Source: Rugalucina vietnamica (lineage: Eukaryota; Mollusca; Bivalvia; Lucinida; Lucinidae). Taken from it: a DNA stretch of 64,000 nucleotides. The position numbers and the translations under genes are program-made. Positions 1 to 11,451 of this stretch are shown one piece after another; the stretch's first letter is position 1; each line of letters starts with the position of its first letter. Location: positions 39,653,988-39,717,987 of the forward strand of contig OZ024882.1 in NCBI GenBank assembly GCA_964017185.1, in the 5' to 3' direction. The notes beneath the pieces were generated by a model that saw only the letters and a program-made list of their open reading frames with translations, ran no database searches and had not been told where the DNA came from.

Positions 1-387
1 CCCCCGCCCCCGGGCTATATACATGTATATGACCATAATATTCAAAGATCTTCTTCTCTGAAACCACTTGGCCAATCAAAGCCAAAGTTTAACCTTTATG
101 TGGAGCTTCGTTAGAAAAGGCGAGTGAAAGCTAATATAAATGGTCCAGGTCATATAACCAAGATGGCAGCCATGGCTATAAATAGTAAAAACCATTATAA
201 ATCTTCTTCAGAACCAGAAGGCCTTTGATTTTGAAACTTGGCCGGAAGCATCAATGAATACAGCTCTACAAAGTTTGTTTAAATCATGACCCTGGGATGG
301 CCTTGACCTATTTTATGGCAAGGTCAGCTTAGGTTGCATATCCCAGTTCTCAGGTGAGCATTTACAGGACCAATGGTCCTCTTGTTA
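1..387 (+). repeat. Family A hairpin-capped tandem-core element, right part (cut by window edge)
   Basis: It contains one core unit (CCAAGATGGCAGCCATG, GGCCTTGACCTATTTTATGG) and the right terminal hairpin AGGACCAATGGTCCT. The left end is outside the window. Confidence 0.8.
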
Positions 388-788
388 GTTGTTATACGCA
401 TAATTTCCCAAAAACGTGCTCGAACTTATAATGGAAATTTAACCAGCTTTACAGAATAAATTATGCTGAATTTTGTCAAATTTCCGTACGTATCAACGAG
501 GTTGCATGACTTTGTAAACATATCGTGTAGTGACATCGTGAGGAATATGAAGCTATTCATGTAAGTTAGAAAAAAGAAATCAATTGGTGTGCTCCAGCAA
601 TTACCATCAATTAACGCCACTACTGTCAAGATTTTTGTATGTGTGTAGAGCTTGCCCAATGTGAGAAAAACAAGTCGTCCGTAAATGTTTATTTTACGAT
701 TCTTTGATTCAATGATTCAACATAAAACTCACCTGAATATATTATCGACTTTTTGTCTATACTTACCTTTAGCCATTTCCGATATATA

Positions 789-890
789 GGCTAAAGATAC
801 GGTACTGTATCTCTAGCCCACAGGCTAAAGGTATGGTACCGTATCTCTAGCCCACAGGCTAAAGATACGGTACCCTATCTCTAGCCACTG
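789..890. repeat. 34-bp tandem repeat, three units
   Basis: Units start at 789, 823 and 857. Each holds the palindrome GATACGGTACCGTATC or a close variant, followed by TCTAGCCCACAGGCT. It abuts the head of the next family A element. Confidence 0.8.
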
Positions 891-896
891 CCTTTT

Positions 897-2422
897 TAGC
901 TCACCTGAGCCGTCAGGCTCACAAGGTGAGCTTATAGTATACCCATGCTCCGTCGTCCGTCCGTCGTCCGTCCTCCGTCCGTCCGTCCGTCCGTCGTCCA
1001 CAATTTTCAAAGATCTTCTACTCTGAAACAGCTTGGCCAATCAAAGCCAAATTTTACATGAAGCATCTATGGGAAGGGGGAACCAATGTGTATATAAATA
1101 ATCCAGGTCACATGACCAAGATGGCCGCCATGCCCATATATGGTAAAAACCCTTCAAAAATCTTCTTCTCCGGAACCACTGGACCGATTTCAACCAAACT
1201 TGGCATGAAGCATCAATGACTCAAGTACTACAATGTGTATATAAATCATGACCTTGCGGTGACCTTGACCTATTTTACGGCAAGGTCAACATAGGTCCCC
1301 TTTGCATTTGAATGGGAAAAATTGTTAAATTGTCATTTAAAGGAAAAATCATGCAGAAAATGAGCAGTAGGACTGAATATTAATGATTCTGAAAAAAATT
1401 GGGCACCAGGGGCTCATCCACCCCGGGGCAATATACATGTATATTATCATAATATTCAAACATCTTCTTCTCTGAAACCGCTTGGCCAATCAAAGCCAAA
1501 TTTTACATGAAGCATCTATGGGAAGGGAGAACCAATGTATATATAAATAATCCAGGTCACATGACCAAGATGGCCGCCATGCCCATATATGGTAAAAACC
1601 CTTCAAAAATCTTCTTCTCCAGAACCGATTGACCGATTTCGACAAAACTTGGCATGAAGCATCGATGGCTCAAGCACTACATTGTGTATATAAATCGTGA
1701 CCCTGTGATGACCTTGACCTTCTTTACGGCAAGGTCAACATAGGTCTCCAATGCATTTGAATGGGGAAAAATTTTAAAATGTCATTTAAAGTGGAAATCT
1801 TGCAGGAAATTGGCAGTAGGACTGAATATTGATGATTCTGAAAAATTTTGACCCCAGGGGCTCATCTGCCCCCACCCCGGGGCAATATACCTGTACATTA
1901 CCATCATATTCAAACATCATCTCCTCTGAAACCGCTTGGCCAATCAAAGCCAAATTTTATGTGAAGCATCTATAGGATGGGGTAACCAATGTATATATAA
2001 ATAATCCAGGTCACATGACCAAGATGGCGGCCATGCCCATATATGGTAAAAACCCTTCAAAAATCTTCTTCTCCGGAACCGGTGGACCGATTTCAAAGAA
2101 ACTTGGCATGAAGCATGGATGGCTAAAGTACTACAATGTGTATATAAATCATGACCCTGTGGAGACCTTGACCTATTTGACGACAAGGTCAACATAGGTT
2201 GCCAATGCATTAGAATGGGGAAAACTGTAAACATGTCATTTGAAGGGAATAAATAAAATAGAAATTGGCAAATGGACAGAATATTGATTATTCTGAAAAC
2301 AAATGGCCCAAGGGCTTCATCTGCCCCTGCACTGGAGCTAAATACCATAATATTCAAACATGTTTATTTACATAAGTAGCAGATCTCAGGTGAGCGTTTA
2401 CAGGACCATTGGTCCTCTGGTT
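897..2422 (+). repeat. Family A element with three core units
   Basis: The left cap is a hairpin (AGCTCACCTGAGCC against GGCTCACAAGGTGAGCT) followed by a (CGTC/CGTCC)n tract at about 950-1000. Three tandem core units of about 420-450 bp follow, each with CACATGACCAAGATGG, a TGACCTTGACC-type site and a GGGGCTCATCTGCCCC-like spacer. The right cap is CAGGTGAGCGTTTACAGG plus AGGACCATTGGTCCT. Small ORFs in the cores carry stops in some units and are not judged coding. Confidence 0.85.
952..1000 (+). repeat. (CGTC/CGTCC)n tract next to the family A head
   Basis: Mixed CGTCGTCCGTCC words, about 49 bp. Similar tracts occur at 3564-3604 and, as GGAC, at 50783-50870. Confidence 0.8.
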
Positions 2423-2623
2423 TAAAACAAGTTTAAGCTTTTCAAAAATAATAAAAAGCTTCCAGACTTTCAACTTCTCCTTTAGTGCATGATGCTATAC
2501 TGCAGTGCTGAACAATAAATCAAGTGATTGATTGATAGTTCCCAAGGTACCAAGTGTATGTGGGGGTTATGGACTGACAAATATATGCACCAGTAATTTG
2601 TAACCACATCCCCTACCCCGCCG

Positions 2624-2938
2624 AAGGCATTCGACACAGTCCCTCATGAGAGACTTCTACTGAAGGCAGAGTCATATGGTATTCAAGGGTATATACTACA
2701 ATGGTTGAGGGCATTCCTAATTGGAGAAGGCAAAGAAATCTGTAATGTTAACCGTCAGTTCTCCGATTGGTCTCCTGTCATGAGTGGTATACCCCTAGGA
2801 AGTGTGCTTCGACTAGTGATGTTTGTAATTTACATCAATGACCTACCGAACGGCGTTAAAGATGCCTTACACTGTTTACCGACAACACCAGTGTGCGAAG
2901 CCATTATCTCCTTGCTGTATGAAAGCCAATTTGACTGA
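2624..2938 (+). pseudogene. Reverse transcriptase fragment of a non-LTR retrotransposon
   Basis: The frame reads KAFDTVPHERLL, then SGIPLGSVL and FVIYINDLP, which are RT palm motifs of Jockey/CR1-like elements. The usual Q of GIPQGSVL is L. Past NDLP the frame shifts: the catalytic region reads LFTDNTS in the neighbouring frame instead of the expected LFADDT form, so it is both frameshifted and mutated. It is a short relic between two family A elements. Confidence 0.85.
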
Positions 2939-2959
2939 TGAAATAGAGTCAATGAAGTA

Positions 2960-3505
2960 TACATGTAATTAATTAAGGTCAAGGTCATTTCTTGTCCTTG
3001 ACCCAAGGTCATTGAAATGTCAAAATTCTGTCACAATTTTCAAGATCTTCTTCTCTGAAATCCCTTGGCGGATCAATTTGAAATTTTATGTGGAGCCTGC
3101 TGGTGTAGTGGCATTAAAATCTTGTTCACGATATCTTGGTCACATGACCAAGCTGGCCGCCATGTCCATATATGGTAAAAACCCTAAAAAAACATTCTCC
3201 AGAACCGGTAGGCCGCTTCACAGGACACTTGGGACTCCAGCCCATGGTAGTTTGTTACAATGATGACCCTTGGATGACCTTGACCTATTTTACGACACGG
3301 TCAATTTTGGAAACATAGGCTTTGACATAGAAAAAAGGCGAGAATGATGGATATTTTGGAAACTATTGCAGCCTGAGACCTGAAACTTGGCAGATGAAGT
3401 CAATAAAGGTGTGTGAGTATTCAAAGTCAAGGTCATTTCATGATGACTAAATGCTCCAAGATCAGGCTTCAGGTGAGCGTTTCAGGTCCAATGGTCCTCT
3501 GGTTA
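2960..3505 (+). repeat. Family A element, 5'-truncated and diverged
   Basis: The core has CACATGACCAAGCTGGCCGC and GATGACCTTGACCTATTTT. It ends at the usual right cap with AATGGTCCTCTGGTT. Diverged second-half copies of the core contain GGTCAAGGTCATTTC. Confidence 0.75.
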
Positions 3506-5599
3506 TTAGCTCACCTGAGACGTTAGGCTCACAAGGTGAGCTTATAGGATGGCCATGATCCGGCGTCCGTCTGTCCGTCGTCCGTCCGTCATCAGTCGTC
3601 CGTCCACAATTTCAAAGATCTTCTCCTCTGAAACTGCTTGGCCAATCAAAGCCAAATTTTATATGAAGCATCCATAGGAAGGGGGAACCAATGTGTATAT
3701 AAGAAATCCAGGTCACATGACCAAGATGGCCGCCATGCCCATATATGGTAAAAACCCTTCAAAAATCTTCTTCTCCCGAACCAGTGGACCGATTTCAATG
3801 AAACTTGGCATGAAGCATCAATGGCTCAAGCACTACAATGTGTATATAAATTATGACCCTGTGATGACCTTGACCTATTTTACAGCAAGGTCAACATAAG
3901 TCACCAATGCATTTGAATGGGGAAAACTTTTAAAATGTCATTTAAAGTGAAAGTCTTGCAGGAAATGGGCAGTAGGACTGAATATTAATGATTCTGGAAA
4001 AAATTGGACCCCAGGGGCTCATGTGCCCCCAACCCGGGGCAATATACATGTTTATTTTATACTTGACAGTGAAAACCAATGTATATCAAAACTTGATAAA
4101 ATTGGTATTTTCATTGATATGAAATTTCACTGATATCAAATCTCACTGATATCAAAAGTCACTAGTGACTGATATCAGCCTATATCTTCACTGTAATGAC
4201 GTCAGATATTTTGGATTACTTCTGACGTTTCCATTTACTTGACGTCATTAGATAAGTCTCACTTCAGAAATTCAAACGCCTACAACTCCGTTATTTATGA
4301 ACGAAAACATAAAGTGTGGGTATTCATTTTCTTAGTTAGAACGTAAGGAACAATGTGGTACCAAAATTATTTGTGTTTTCAAAAAATTTTGTTTTTTGCA
4401 TTTTCACCGCCTGCCTTGTGAGCTGGAAAATGCCTGTGTATTGTATAAAATAAAAAGAAAATTTGCTTTTTTTCGGTGAATACCAAATATATTTCATCTC
4501 GTGAGTTGAAAACATAAAAATTTTCACTCGTGCTGCGCACTCGTGAAAATTCTGATGTTTTCAACTCACTCGATGAAATATATTTGGTATTCACCTCAAA
4601 AAAGCAAATATCCTCTATATATCTTCACTATATTCAAACGTCTGCTCCTCTGGAACCACTTGACCAATCAAAGCCAAATTTTATGTAATGCATCAATAGG
4701 AAGGGATAACCAATGTGTATATAAATAATCCAGGTCACATGACCAAGATGGCCGCCATGCCCAAATATGGTAAAAACCCTTCAAAAATCTTTTTCTCTGG
4801 AATCGTTGGACCAATTTCAATGAAACTTGGCATGAAACATCGATGGCTAAAGCACTACAATGTATATATAAATCATGACCCTGTGATGACCTTGACCTAT
4901 TTTATGGCAAGGTCAACATAGGTCACCAATGCATTTAAATGGGGAAAACTTTTAAAATGTCATTTAAAGTGAAAGTCTTGCAGGAAATGGGCTAAAGGAC
5001 TGACTATTAACGATTCTGACAAATGGACCACAGGGGCTCATATGCCCCCACCCCGGGGCAATATACTTGTATATCTCCATAATATTCAAACATGTGCTCC
5101 TCTGAAACCACTTGGCCAATCAAAGCCAAATTTTATGTGAAGCATCTAAAGGATGGGGTAATCAATGTGTATATAAATAATCCAGGTCACATGACCAAGA
5201 TGGCCGCCAGGCCCATATATGGTAAAAATCTCTCAAAAATCTTCTTCTCCGGAACCAGTGGACAGATTTCAAGGAAACTTGGCTTGAAGCATCGATGGCT
5301 CAAGTACTACAATGTATATATAAATCATGACCCTGTGATGACCTTGACCCAGTTTATGGCAAGGTCAACATGGGTTGCCAATGCATTTGAATGGGAATAA
5401 CTGTTAAAATGTCATTTGAAGGTAAAAGCCAGCAGGAAATTGGCAAATGGACAAAATATTGATTATTCTGAAAAAGAAAATGGCCCAAGGGCTTCATCTG
5501 CCCCTGCACTGGGATTAAATACCATAATATTCAAATATGTTTATTGGTATATGCTGCAGATCTCAGGTGAGCGTTTACAGGACCATTGGTCCTCTGGTT
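3506..5599 (+). repeat. Family A element, interrupted by a hairpin element
   Basis: Left cap at 3506 and right cap near 5565-5599. Three core units carry AAGATGGCCGCC (at about 3724, 4746 and 5198). A 575-bp insertion sits at about 4051-4625. Confidence 0.85.
4051..4625. mobile_element. Foldback/hairpin element inserted in family A
   Basis: The left part has several TTTCACTGATATCAAA-like words and two TGACGTCA palindromes (4197, 4240). The right part is a near-perfect palindrome of about 150 bp (4460-4609), with arms from TTTGCTTTTTTTCGGTGAAT to its complement and a centre at CACTCGTGCTGCGCACTCG. No coding capacity was seen. Confidence 0.7.
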
Positions 5600-5699
5600 G
5601 TATTTCAATACTAGCAATTATCATTTTGCTAGAAAGTATGTCTTGACCTGTCATATGGTGATGTACATGTATGTAGGCTCTCAAACCTGATCAACTGTT

Positions 5700-5870
5700 A
5701 TTGCGTCCACCAAGGTGGCTGGAATCACCTTTTTCAGATGCATCTGGAGGAAAATTTTATATTTTCATTATTCAAGAAATAATGGTTACCCCAGCTGAAG
5801 ATCGAACCAGGGACCCATCCTCCAAAAGTGAAAGGAACTGCCCACTGGGACCATCTGCAACACGATTGAT
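5700..5870 (-). repeat. Possible tRNA-derived SINE fragment
   Basis: Read on the minus strand it has a B-box-like CTGGTTCGATC within CCCAGTGGGCAGTTCC...GGGTCCC. Only the promoter-like words support this. Confidence 0.3.
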
Positions 5871-6120
5871 ATACTACTCAAACTTTGTTCACCACCATTG
5901 TATTATTTTCCATACAGCACATTGTAAAGCACTCTAAATTTGACTTTAATGTACAGAAGTCTATGGACCCTTTGTTTTAAAATTTACAAAAATTGGGATT
6001 GTATTCAAAATTATCTCTCACATGATCATTGAAATCAAGTTTTGATCCTGCACTATTCACTTCTGCCAGAATGCATTTTAGACTGACTTTCACAGAGAAA
6101 TCAGTTTCAAGTCAAATTTT

Positions 6121-6527
6121 CAGGCCTGAATTAAAAAATTGTTTGTTTGTCCTTTACCTACCCAGCATTTTAGAATTGGGTAGGTAGGTAGGGAAATTAT
6201 TATTTTGCTTTCAACAGAAAGTGGACAAAAACGCTAACATGTCATTGTTTTATAAATCTTATAAATCTGGTAACACAGTGACTGTATGATCACTTGATCT
6301 TTTGCATTTATTGCAGCAACAATGTTCTCAACAATGCTTAAAATTGGTAGACAATGTGCATAAATTTTGCTGGAAAAATGTTCGATAAAAAATGGATTCC
6401 TATCAAATTATCAAATGATAAAAATATTTTACCCCACAAAACTGCAATATAATTTTTTGGGTAGCGGGGTAAAAAAATAGGTAGGTAGGTGGAGGACAAA
6501 CAAACAAAATTTAATTTTCAGCCTCAT
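6121..6527. mobile_element. TIR element (MITE) in the GLT8D1 upstream region
   Basis: Inverted ends: TTGTTTGTTTGTCCTTTACC near 6140, and the complement of GGAGGACAAACAAACAAAA near 6490-6510. Outside these, CCTGAA and TTTTCAGCC extend the match. No ORF. Confidence 0.6.
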
Positions 6528-6823
6528 GCCGCTGTGGACTTCAAGAAAAATGCCATAATTTCATGATTTCAACAAAAGTACAAAGAATGTTCAATGGACT
6601 ATGGTAGGACATATGCTGTTTCAAATTTCTTGTAATCAGATTCAGAAACTTAGGTGTTATCTAAGAAAAGGCAAATGAGACAGAGATTCTTGCTCCTTGG
6701 CGATTGTCATTAAATGTGGGTCTAAGTCGGAATGATTTACACTGTGCTGTATGGAAAACAATATACATTGATGCTCATCAGATTTTGTGTAGTATATATT
6801 TGTTTATAATTTCTACTACAGTT

Positions 6824-9800
6824 ATGGCGGGGATAGGTTTGCTGTGGCTGTGTGTACTATTCTTTCTTTGGTTCCCAGATCTTCTACCATTTCAAGGGAA
6901 AATGATGTGGAGAAAGTCAAGTCCTGATATAGGTAACATGTGAGCCGCCTCGTGGAAAAACCAATAATGTGGTTTCCGAACAGGTCTGATACAAACCGGC
7001 ATGTACAGCTTCAGAAGCAGGCTAGAAGCTTGAAATTTTGAAGTTAAGTAGAGGAGGAATTGTACTGTCCGAGTAGCGAAAACAAAGGCACTGATCAGCT
7101 TTGCAGTAACTGTGAAGCTGATCTGCGCCTTTGTTTTCGCCTAGGCAGATTGTTGGTTTTCCCATGAGACGGCTCATTTGCTTGAAAATTTTTTGACCAT
7201 TTAAATATTTGCTTTAATGCTTGAAAGCTTTGAAATCCATTTTTGTGGGGGGTTTATTAAATAAAATTTTATGAATTTTGCCACTACTTACACTCCAATC
7301 GGGGATCTGTTTATCTTTTCTGATTCGTGGCATATCAAAATTGTTGAATTATCAAAACAAAATAAGTAGAATACCAACTGTTTGCCACTTTTACACAACA
7401 CCATGAAAGAAGTAGGGTGTGTAATTTCTTTTGTCTCTCAGTTAGTATATGAGCTTGTGCATGAGAAAACCAACAATTTGGGTTCCATCCAGGTCCAACA
7501 CATACCGGGCTGTACAGTCACAGAAGATGGTTAGAGGCTGGAAATTTTGGATTTAGAAAGTAGAGGAATTGTACTATCTGTGTAGTGAAAACAAAGGCGC
7601 TGATCAGCTTCGCAGTTACTGCGAAGCTAATCTGTGCCTTTGTTTTCGCCTATGCAGATTGTTGGTTTTCCCTTGCGGCGGCTCATATTTTGTATTTTCT
7701 GGGACTGATTGGCACTGCCGAGTTAATATTCTGAATTATGCCAGTGAAAAAAAAGCTTTTGTGGCTTGGTGGAAATTAATATAGAGATCCTGGCTGTAAA
7801 GTTGTAAACAACCTAAAATATTTTGATGATGTACCACAGGTGTACACAGAGCAGAAGCTTTCCAGCTGCTTCGCTACAACAGGACAGAGTTGAACAATAC
7901 AGTGAATGTGTGCATCACGTCAGATAGCAACACTTTGATGGGAACCATAGCGCTGATAAACAGCATTGATCTCAACAGTAAACATCCCATCAAATATCAT
8001 ATAGTTGTGGATAAAGATAGCAGCAAACATATCAGGTAATGCTTAAGTCAATCTCAGAAGATATATGCACACTTGTTACACTGATTTTAATATACATGTA
8101 TATCTATATGATAATCAGCATTTATTTTTATCATAGAATCACTGTTTTCAGTGTCTGTAATATTTATGTGAGATCTGCCTATGTAGTAAAATCTTTTTGA
8201 AGTTTAGGTTCTTTTATTGGTTTATTCAGAATTACATGGAATCATTTTCAGGACATGGATAGAGAAGTCTCGACTACACGACATTATGTATGAAGTGAAA
8301 GAATTCCCAGAAGAATGGGTGGCAGGGAAAATCAAAGTCAGGGGTGGGAGGTCAGAGCTTGCCAGTCCTGTAAGTTAGAAACCATTTGATTAATTGTCTG
8401 TTCAGTGTGTTCCATTATGTTCATATTCAACTATTATTAGCTCACCTGAGCTGAAGGCTCACAGGTGAGCTTATAGTATACCCTTGATCCGTCGTCTGTG
8501 GTCGTTGTCTTTGTCGTCCACATTTTTCAAACATCTTCTCCTCTGAAACCGCTTGGCCAATCAAAGCCAAACTTCATGTGAAGCTTCCTTAGGAAGGGGG
8601 AACATAAGTTTATATAAATGGTCCAGGTCACATGACCAAGATGGCCGCCATGGCTATAAATAGCAAAAACCTTTAAAAATCTTCTTCTCCAGAACCAGAA
8701 GGCTTATGATTTTGAAACTTGGCATGAAGCATCAGGCAATGGAGCTCTTCAAAGTTTGTATAAATCATGATCCTGGGATGACCTTGACCTACATGTATTT
8801 TACCGCAAGGTCAGCTTAGGTCACCCATGCATTTGAATGGGGAAAATTGTTAAAATATGATTTGAAGTGCAAAACTTGCAGGAAATGGGCAAATGGACAG
8901 AATATTTATGTTTATGAAAATATTTTGTCCCCAGGGGGTTGTCTGCCCCTGCCCCAGGGCTATATACATGTACATGACCATAATATTCAAACATCTTCTT
9001 CTCTGAAACTGTTTGGCCAATCAAAGCCAAACTTCATGTGGAGCATCCTTAGGAAGGGGCAATGAAATTTTATATAAATGGTCTAGGTCACATGACCAAG
9101 ATGGCCGCCATGGCTATAAATAGCAAAAACCTTTAAAAATCTTCTTCTCTAGAACCAGAAGGCCTATGATTAGCTCGCCTGCACGAAATGCACAGAGCTA
9201 TTGTTGTCACCTCGGTCGTCCGCGTTTACGTTTACGTGTAGGTTTGCGTCCGCGTCACACTTTCGGTGTAAGTTTTTAGAAGTCTATATCTCTTGAACAT
9301 GTAGATGTATCAAGTTGATACTTTTCATATTGGTAGATATTGGTCTGAAGTTTTATGCAGTACCAATATGACCCATCTTGGGTGACCTTGAGGTCAAGGT
9401 CACAGACTTAGAAATTTTATGTGAAAATTTTTCATTAAAAAGATTTAAGAAGTCTATATCTCTTGAACATGTTGATGGATCAAGTTGATACATTGCATGT
9501 TTGAAGATATTGGTCTGAAGTTTTATGGAGTACCATCATGACCCACCCTGGATGACCGTGAGGTCAAGGTCACAAATTTAGAATTTTTTGTTGAAGTTTT
9601 TCGTTAAAGTTGTTAGAAGTCTATATCTCTTGAACATGTTTATGGATCAAGTTGATACTTTGCATGTTTGTAGATATTGGTCTGAAATTTTATGTTTTTA
9701 TTACCCACCTGAGCGACCTTGAGGTCAAGGTCATGGGTCATAGATTTTGATAAATTTAGTGGCAAAGCACAAGTCAGGCGAGCTACTCTGTCCTGCGACA

Positions 9801-11403
9801 GCTCTTATTTTGAAACTTGGCATGAAGCATGAAGCATCAGGCAACGGAGCTCTACAAGGTTTGTATAAATCATGACCCTTGGATGACCTTGACCTATTTT
9901 ATGGCAAGGTCAACATAGGTCGCCCATGCATTTGAATGGGGAAAATTGTTAAAATATGCTTTGAAGGGCAAAACTTGCAGGAAATGGTCAAATATTTATG
10001 TTTATGAAAAAAATTTGTCCCCAGGGGGTTGTCTGCCCCTGTCCAGTGCTATATACATGTACATGACCATAATATTCATCTGCTCTGAAACCGCTTGGCC
10101 AATCAAAGCCAAACTTCATGTGGAGGATCGTTAGGAAGATGCAATGAAAATTTATATAAATGGTCAAGGTCACATGATCAAGATGTCCACCATGGTTATA
10201 AATAACAAAAACCTTTAAAATCTTCTTCCCCAGAACCAGAAGGCCTATGATTTTGAAACTTGGCATGAAGCATCAGGCAATGGAGCTCTAAGTTTATATA
10301 AATCATAACCCTTGGATGACCTATTTTATGATAAGGTCAACTTAGCTCGCCCATGCATCTGAATGGAGAAAATTGTTACAATGTCATTTGAAGGATAAAA
10401 CTTGCAGTAAATTGGCAAATGGACTGAATTATTATGATTTAAAAAAAAAATGACCCCAGAGGTTGCTCTGACATATACCATTCTAGTCAAATAAGTTTAA
10501 TGGTATATATCTCGGGTCTCAGGTGAGCGTTTACAGGACCATTGGTCCTCTGGTTAGTATCATGACTTTTAACTTGAAATCAGACTGTTCTATATGTTCC
10601 TTTCTTCAAAACTACAAGCATTGTCTTAAACTGACACTTTGGGTGAGTTTTGAGCCTTACCTGTTTAAACATTGAACAGGTCCGACACAAACTGACCTGT
10701 ACAGTCACAGAAGCAGGCTAGAAGCTAGAAATTTCGGATTAAGAAGAAGAGGAAGTGTACTATCTGAGTAGCGAAAACAAAGACGCTGATCAGCTTCGCA
10801 GTTGCTGCAAAGCTGATCTGCGCCTTTGTTTTTGCCTATGCAGATTGTTGGTTTTCCCACGCAGTGGCTCATTTGTTAATCCATCCTACTGAGTAAGCCA
10901 CACAGGGGGCGAGGGAAGTCATAGTCAAGGATCCTGGGAGATTAATAGTTCTGAAATTTGTATGATCAAAGGATAATACAGCTACATGTACTCATGTTTT
11001 TTTTTTAAACTGGATATGTAGTCTTAACATATTCCACACGCAACTTGAAAACATGAGTTGCAAGTAATTTCAATGACATCTAAAATTGACAGCTGTAGCA
11101 CTGCTCTATTTTATTTTCAACATTTATAACTATTTCAATAATTTTTTTTTTCAGCTCAACTATGCAAGATACTACCTTCCCCAGCTATTCCCTGATCTCA
11201 ACAGAATTGTGTTTATTGATGATGATTGTATAGTACAGGGTGAGTACTAAACTATTCTGTAGTTTAACAGGGTTGCCACGCATCAGGGAAAAGTCCGGGA
11301 AATTTAAATTTTCTCAAGGTCAGGGAATTGTCAGGGAATTTTGCAAACTGTCAGGGAAATTTGGATTTGTTGGCAAATGTCAGGGAATCATCAGGGAATT
11401 TTG

Positions 11404-11451
<48 letters not shown>

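Noticed and set aside
2015-5400. Repeated open frames in family A cores (60-100 codons, similar peptides at 2015, 3693, 4715 and 5092)
   Set aside because: They follow from sequence similarity of the repeat units. The equivalent frame has a stop in other units (for example CATCAATGACTC at about 1210), and no start or codon pattern is conserved.
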